Part shown: one piece after another, positions 62,488 to 64,000 of the stretch
How the letters are laid out: each line of letters begins with the position of its first letter
Position numbering within the stretch: the stretch's first letter is position 1
From: Streptomyces katrae
GTDB lineage: Bacteria > Actinomycetota > Actinomycetes > Streptomycetales > Streptomycetaceae
Assembly: GCF_002028425.1 (NCBI RefSeq)
Contig: NZ_CP020042.1
Coordinates: 5,927,560 to 5,991,559 of the forward strand
DNA length: 64,000 nucleotides
Direction: 5' to 3'
The notes under the pieces: model-generated
Seen by the model: only the letters and a program-made list of their open reading frames with translations
Database searches by the model: none
Told to the model about the DNA's origin: nothing
Position numbers and translations under genes: made by a program

Positions 62488-64000
62488 TCAGACGAGCGGC
62501 GGCAGCAGCGCCCTGGGAGCGCTCGCTGCCCCGTCGTCCAGTGTCACCGGTGCGGGCTCCGGATGCGGCGCACAGCTCACGCGCCACCCCGGGGTGGCCC
62601 CCGTCAGCAGGTACCGCTCCACCTGCCGGTCCACGCACGCGTTGCGTCCGCCGGCCACCCCGTGGCTGCCCGCCGCCCGCTCCGTCACCAGCGCGGCCCC
62701 GGCGCCCAGGCGCCGCTGGAGCTCCAGCGCGCCCGCGTAGGGCGTCGCACCGTCCCGCTCCGCCGCCACGATCAGCGTGCCGGGCAGCCTGCGCGCCCCC
62801 GGCTGCGCCCCGACCGCGACCGGCCGCTGCCGCTCGCGCACCGGCCAGCCGGCGCAGGGCAGGTTCAGGAAGGCGTTGGCCCAGGTCTCGAAGGGGGCCC
62901 GGCGGGCCAGTTCGGTGTTGTCGCGGTCCCAGGTCTCCCAGTCGGCCGGCCAGGGGGCGTCGTTGCACAGCACCGCCGTGTAGACGGCCGTCGCGTTCGC
63001 CGCCCGCTGCGCCCACGCCGGGTCGCGGGCCGCCAGCCGGGTGAGCGGGGCCGGGTTCCCGCGGAGGTAGGCGGACAGGGCCGCGGCACGCTCGGGCCAC
63101 ACGTCGTCGTAGTACGCCGCCCGGAGGTAGGCCGCCTGGAGTTCGCCCGTACCGACGACCCCGCCCGCCGGGGTGCGGGCCACGGCCGCACGGACCTTCT
63201 CGTAGCTCTCCTGCACCGCCCGGGCGGTGCTGCCCAGCCCGTACACGTCGTGGTGGCGGGCGGTCCAGGCGCGGAAGTCGGCCCAGCGGCGCTCGAAGCC
63301 CCCGGCCTGGCGGAGGTTGTCGAGGTACCAGACGCGGCGCGGGTCCGGGTCGACGACCGAGTCGAACACCATGCGCCGGACCCGGTCCGGGTGGCGGGTG
63401 GCGTACACCGCGCCGAGATAGGTGCCGTAGGAGGCCCCGAAGAAGCTCAGCCGGCGCTCCCCGAGGGCGGCCCGCAGCACGTCGAGGTCGCGGGCGTTGT
63501 TCAGGGTGGTGTACTGCGCCAGGGCCGTCCCCGCGTGCCGGGCGCAGCCTTCGGCGTAGGCCCGGGCGGCCGCCAGCCGCTCCCGCTTGTACGCCGGGGA
63601 GGGCTCGGCCGGGACCTGCGTCGGCCCCTGCGGCAGCTCGGCGGGGTCCTGGCAGGTCAGCGGGCCGGACCGGCCGACCCCGCGCGGGGCGTAGCCGACC
63701 AGGTCGTAGGCGGCGGCGATCCGGCTCCAGGCGGGCCGCCCGGCCAGGAGCGGGAAGTACGTCCCGGAGGCCCCGGGCCCGCCGGGGTTGAACACCAGCG
63801 CACCTTGCCGGGCGGCGCCCCCGCGGCCGGAGGCGGGGACCCGGGTGACGGTGAGGGAGATCTGCGGGCCGTCCGGGCGGGCGTAGTCGAGCGGGACCCG
63901 CAGGAGGGCGCAGCGGACGGGATCGGGCAGTTCCTCGACGGCGGGACACGGCAGGAACTCCAGCGGCCCGCCGCCCCCGGCCGCCGGCGGCCGGGGCATG
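62488..64000 (-). CDS. TAP-type alpha/beta hydrolase (secreted tripeptidyl aminopeptidase family), 5' end cut by window edge
   Basis: About 504 residues are visible. The family opening after the signal peptide, FLPCPAVEELPDPVRCALLRVPLDYARPDGP, begins near the window edge, so the Met at 63999 is probably internal and the signal sequence lies outside. The oxyanion region is LVFNPGGPGASG, the nucleophile is in FFGASYGTYLGAVYAT, the acid in VAAERDGATPY and the His in AGSHGVAGG. The TAP-like C-terminal domain ends CVDRQVERYLLTGATPGWRVSC with cysteines likely in disulfides. Such enzymes remove N-terminal tripeptides outside the cell, or act as proline iminopeptidase-like hydrolases. Confidence 0.9.
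   Translation of the reverse strand, partial: MPRPPAAGGGGPLEFLPCPAVEELPDPVRCALLRVPLDYARPDGPQISLTVTRVPASGRGGAARQGALVFNPGGPGASGTYFPLLAGRPAWSRIAAAYDLVGYAPRGVGRSGPLTCQDPAELPQGPTQVPAEPSPAYKRERLAAARAYAEGCARHAGTALAQYTTLNNARDLDVLRAALGERRLSFFGASYGTYLGAVYATRHPDRVRRMVFDSVVDPDPRRVWYLDNLRQAGGFERRWADFRAWTARHHDVYGLGSTARAVQESYEKVRAAVARTPAGGVVGTGELQAAYLRAAYYDDVWPERAAALSAYLRGNPAPLTRLAARDPAWAQRAANATAVYTAVLCNDAPWPADWETWDRDNTELARRAPFETWANAFLNLPCAGWPVRERQRPVAVGAQPGARRLPGTLIVAAERDGATPYAGALELQRRLGAGAALVTERAAGSHGVAGGRNACVDRQVERYLLTGATPGWRVSCAPHPEPAPVTLDDGAASAPRALLPPLV

Overview
The DNA has very high G+C with strong G/C bias at third codon positions, many GTG starts and many ATGA/GTGA stop-start overlaps. Gene content includes a WhiI-type sporulation regulator, an NgcEFG-type sugar importer, a ROK regulator beside XylFGH, and coproporphyrin-pathway heme genes. 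Together these point to a Streptomyces chromosome, in a core region whose order resembles, from memory, the SCO5998-SCO6045 part of S. coelicolor. No phage, transposase, tRNA, rRNA or CRISPR array was seen.

Layout. 1-3468: the end of a (hydroxy)proline catabolic operon (two proline-racemase paralogues, an ornithine-cyclodeaminase-family reductase, a GntR regulator). 3680-9459: a five-gene oligopeptide ABC importer, followed by a convergent S9 peptidase (9534-11594). 11677-20411: DHA2 efflux pump, small lipoprotein, cytochrome P450, an Excalibur fragment, an XRE-MurA fusion enzyme, a Tat-exported amidohydrolase and a LacI regulator. 20674-23388: aconitase. 23607-34961: sugar uptake, with ngcEFG, a P-type Mg2+ ATPase (mgtA) behind a structured leader containing a 13-codon upstream ORF, rok7B7 and xylFGH. 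35215-38735: dxs and an amino-acid permease.

38758-48201: a probable cell-surface glycopolymer locus. It holds an LCP ligase, a beta-propeller lectin-like protein, two polysialyltransferase-like enzymes, a short NeuB, a CMP-nonulosonate synthetase (NeuA), a DUF6716 glycosyltransferase and a GT2 enzyme. It encodes activation and polymerisation of a sialic-acid-like sugar and its likely attachment to peptidoglycan, and is the most interesting multi-gene system here. 48271-51632: fadB/fadA beta-oxidation. 51961-56218: alpha/beta hydrolase, RNase D-like nuclease, whiI, DUF3000. 56310-62370: heme synthesis genes hemE, hemY-type oxidase and hemQ, interleaved with a CoA-disulfide-reductase-like flavoprotein and a DUF4349 lipoprotein. 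The right edge cuts a TAP-type secreted hydrolase.

Regulatory reading adds several candidates. Two palindromes of the form TATCTC-N6-GAGAT lie before the XRE-MurA gene and before aconitase. There is a DasR-like site before ngcE, a sigma-WhiG-like promoter before whiI, a strong hairpin between xylF and xylG, and several rho-independent-type hairpins at operon ends. All assignments come from reading the sequence and recalled family knowledge; no database search was run.
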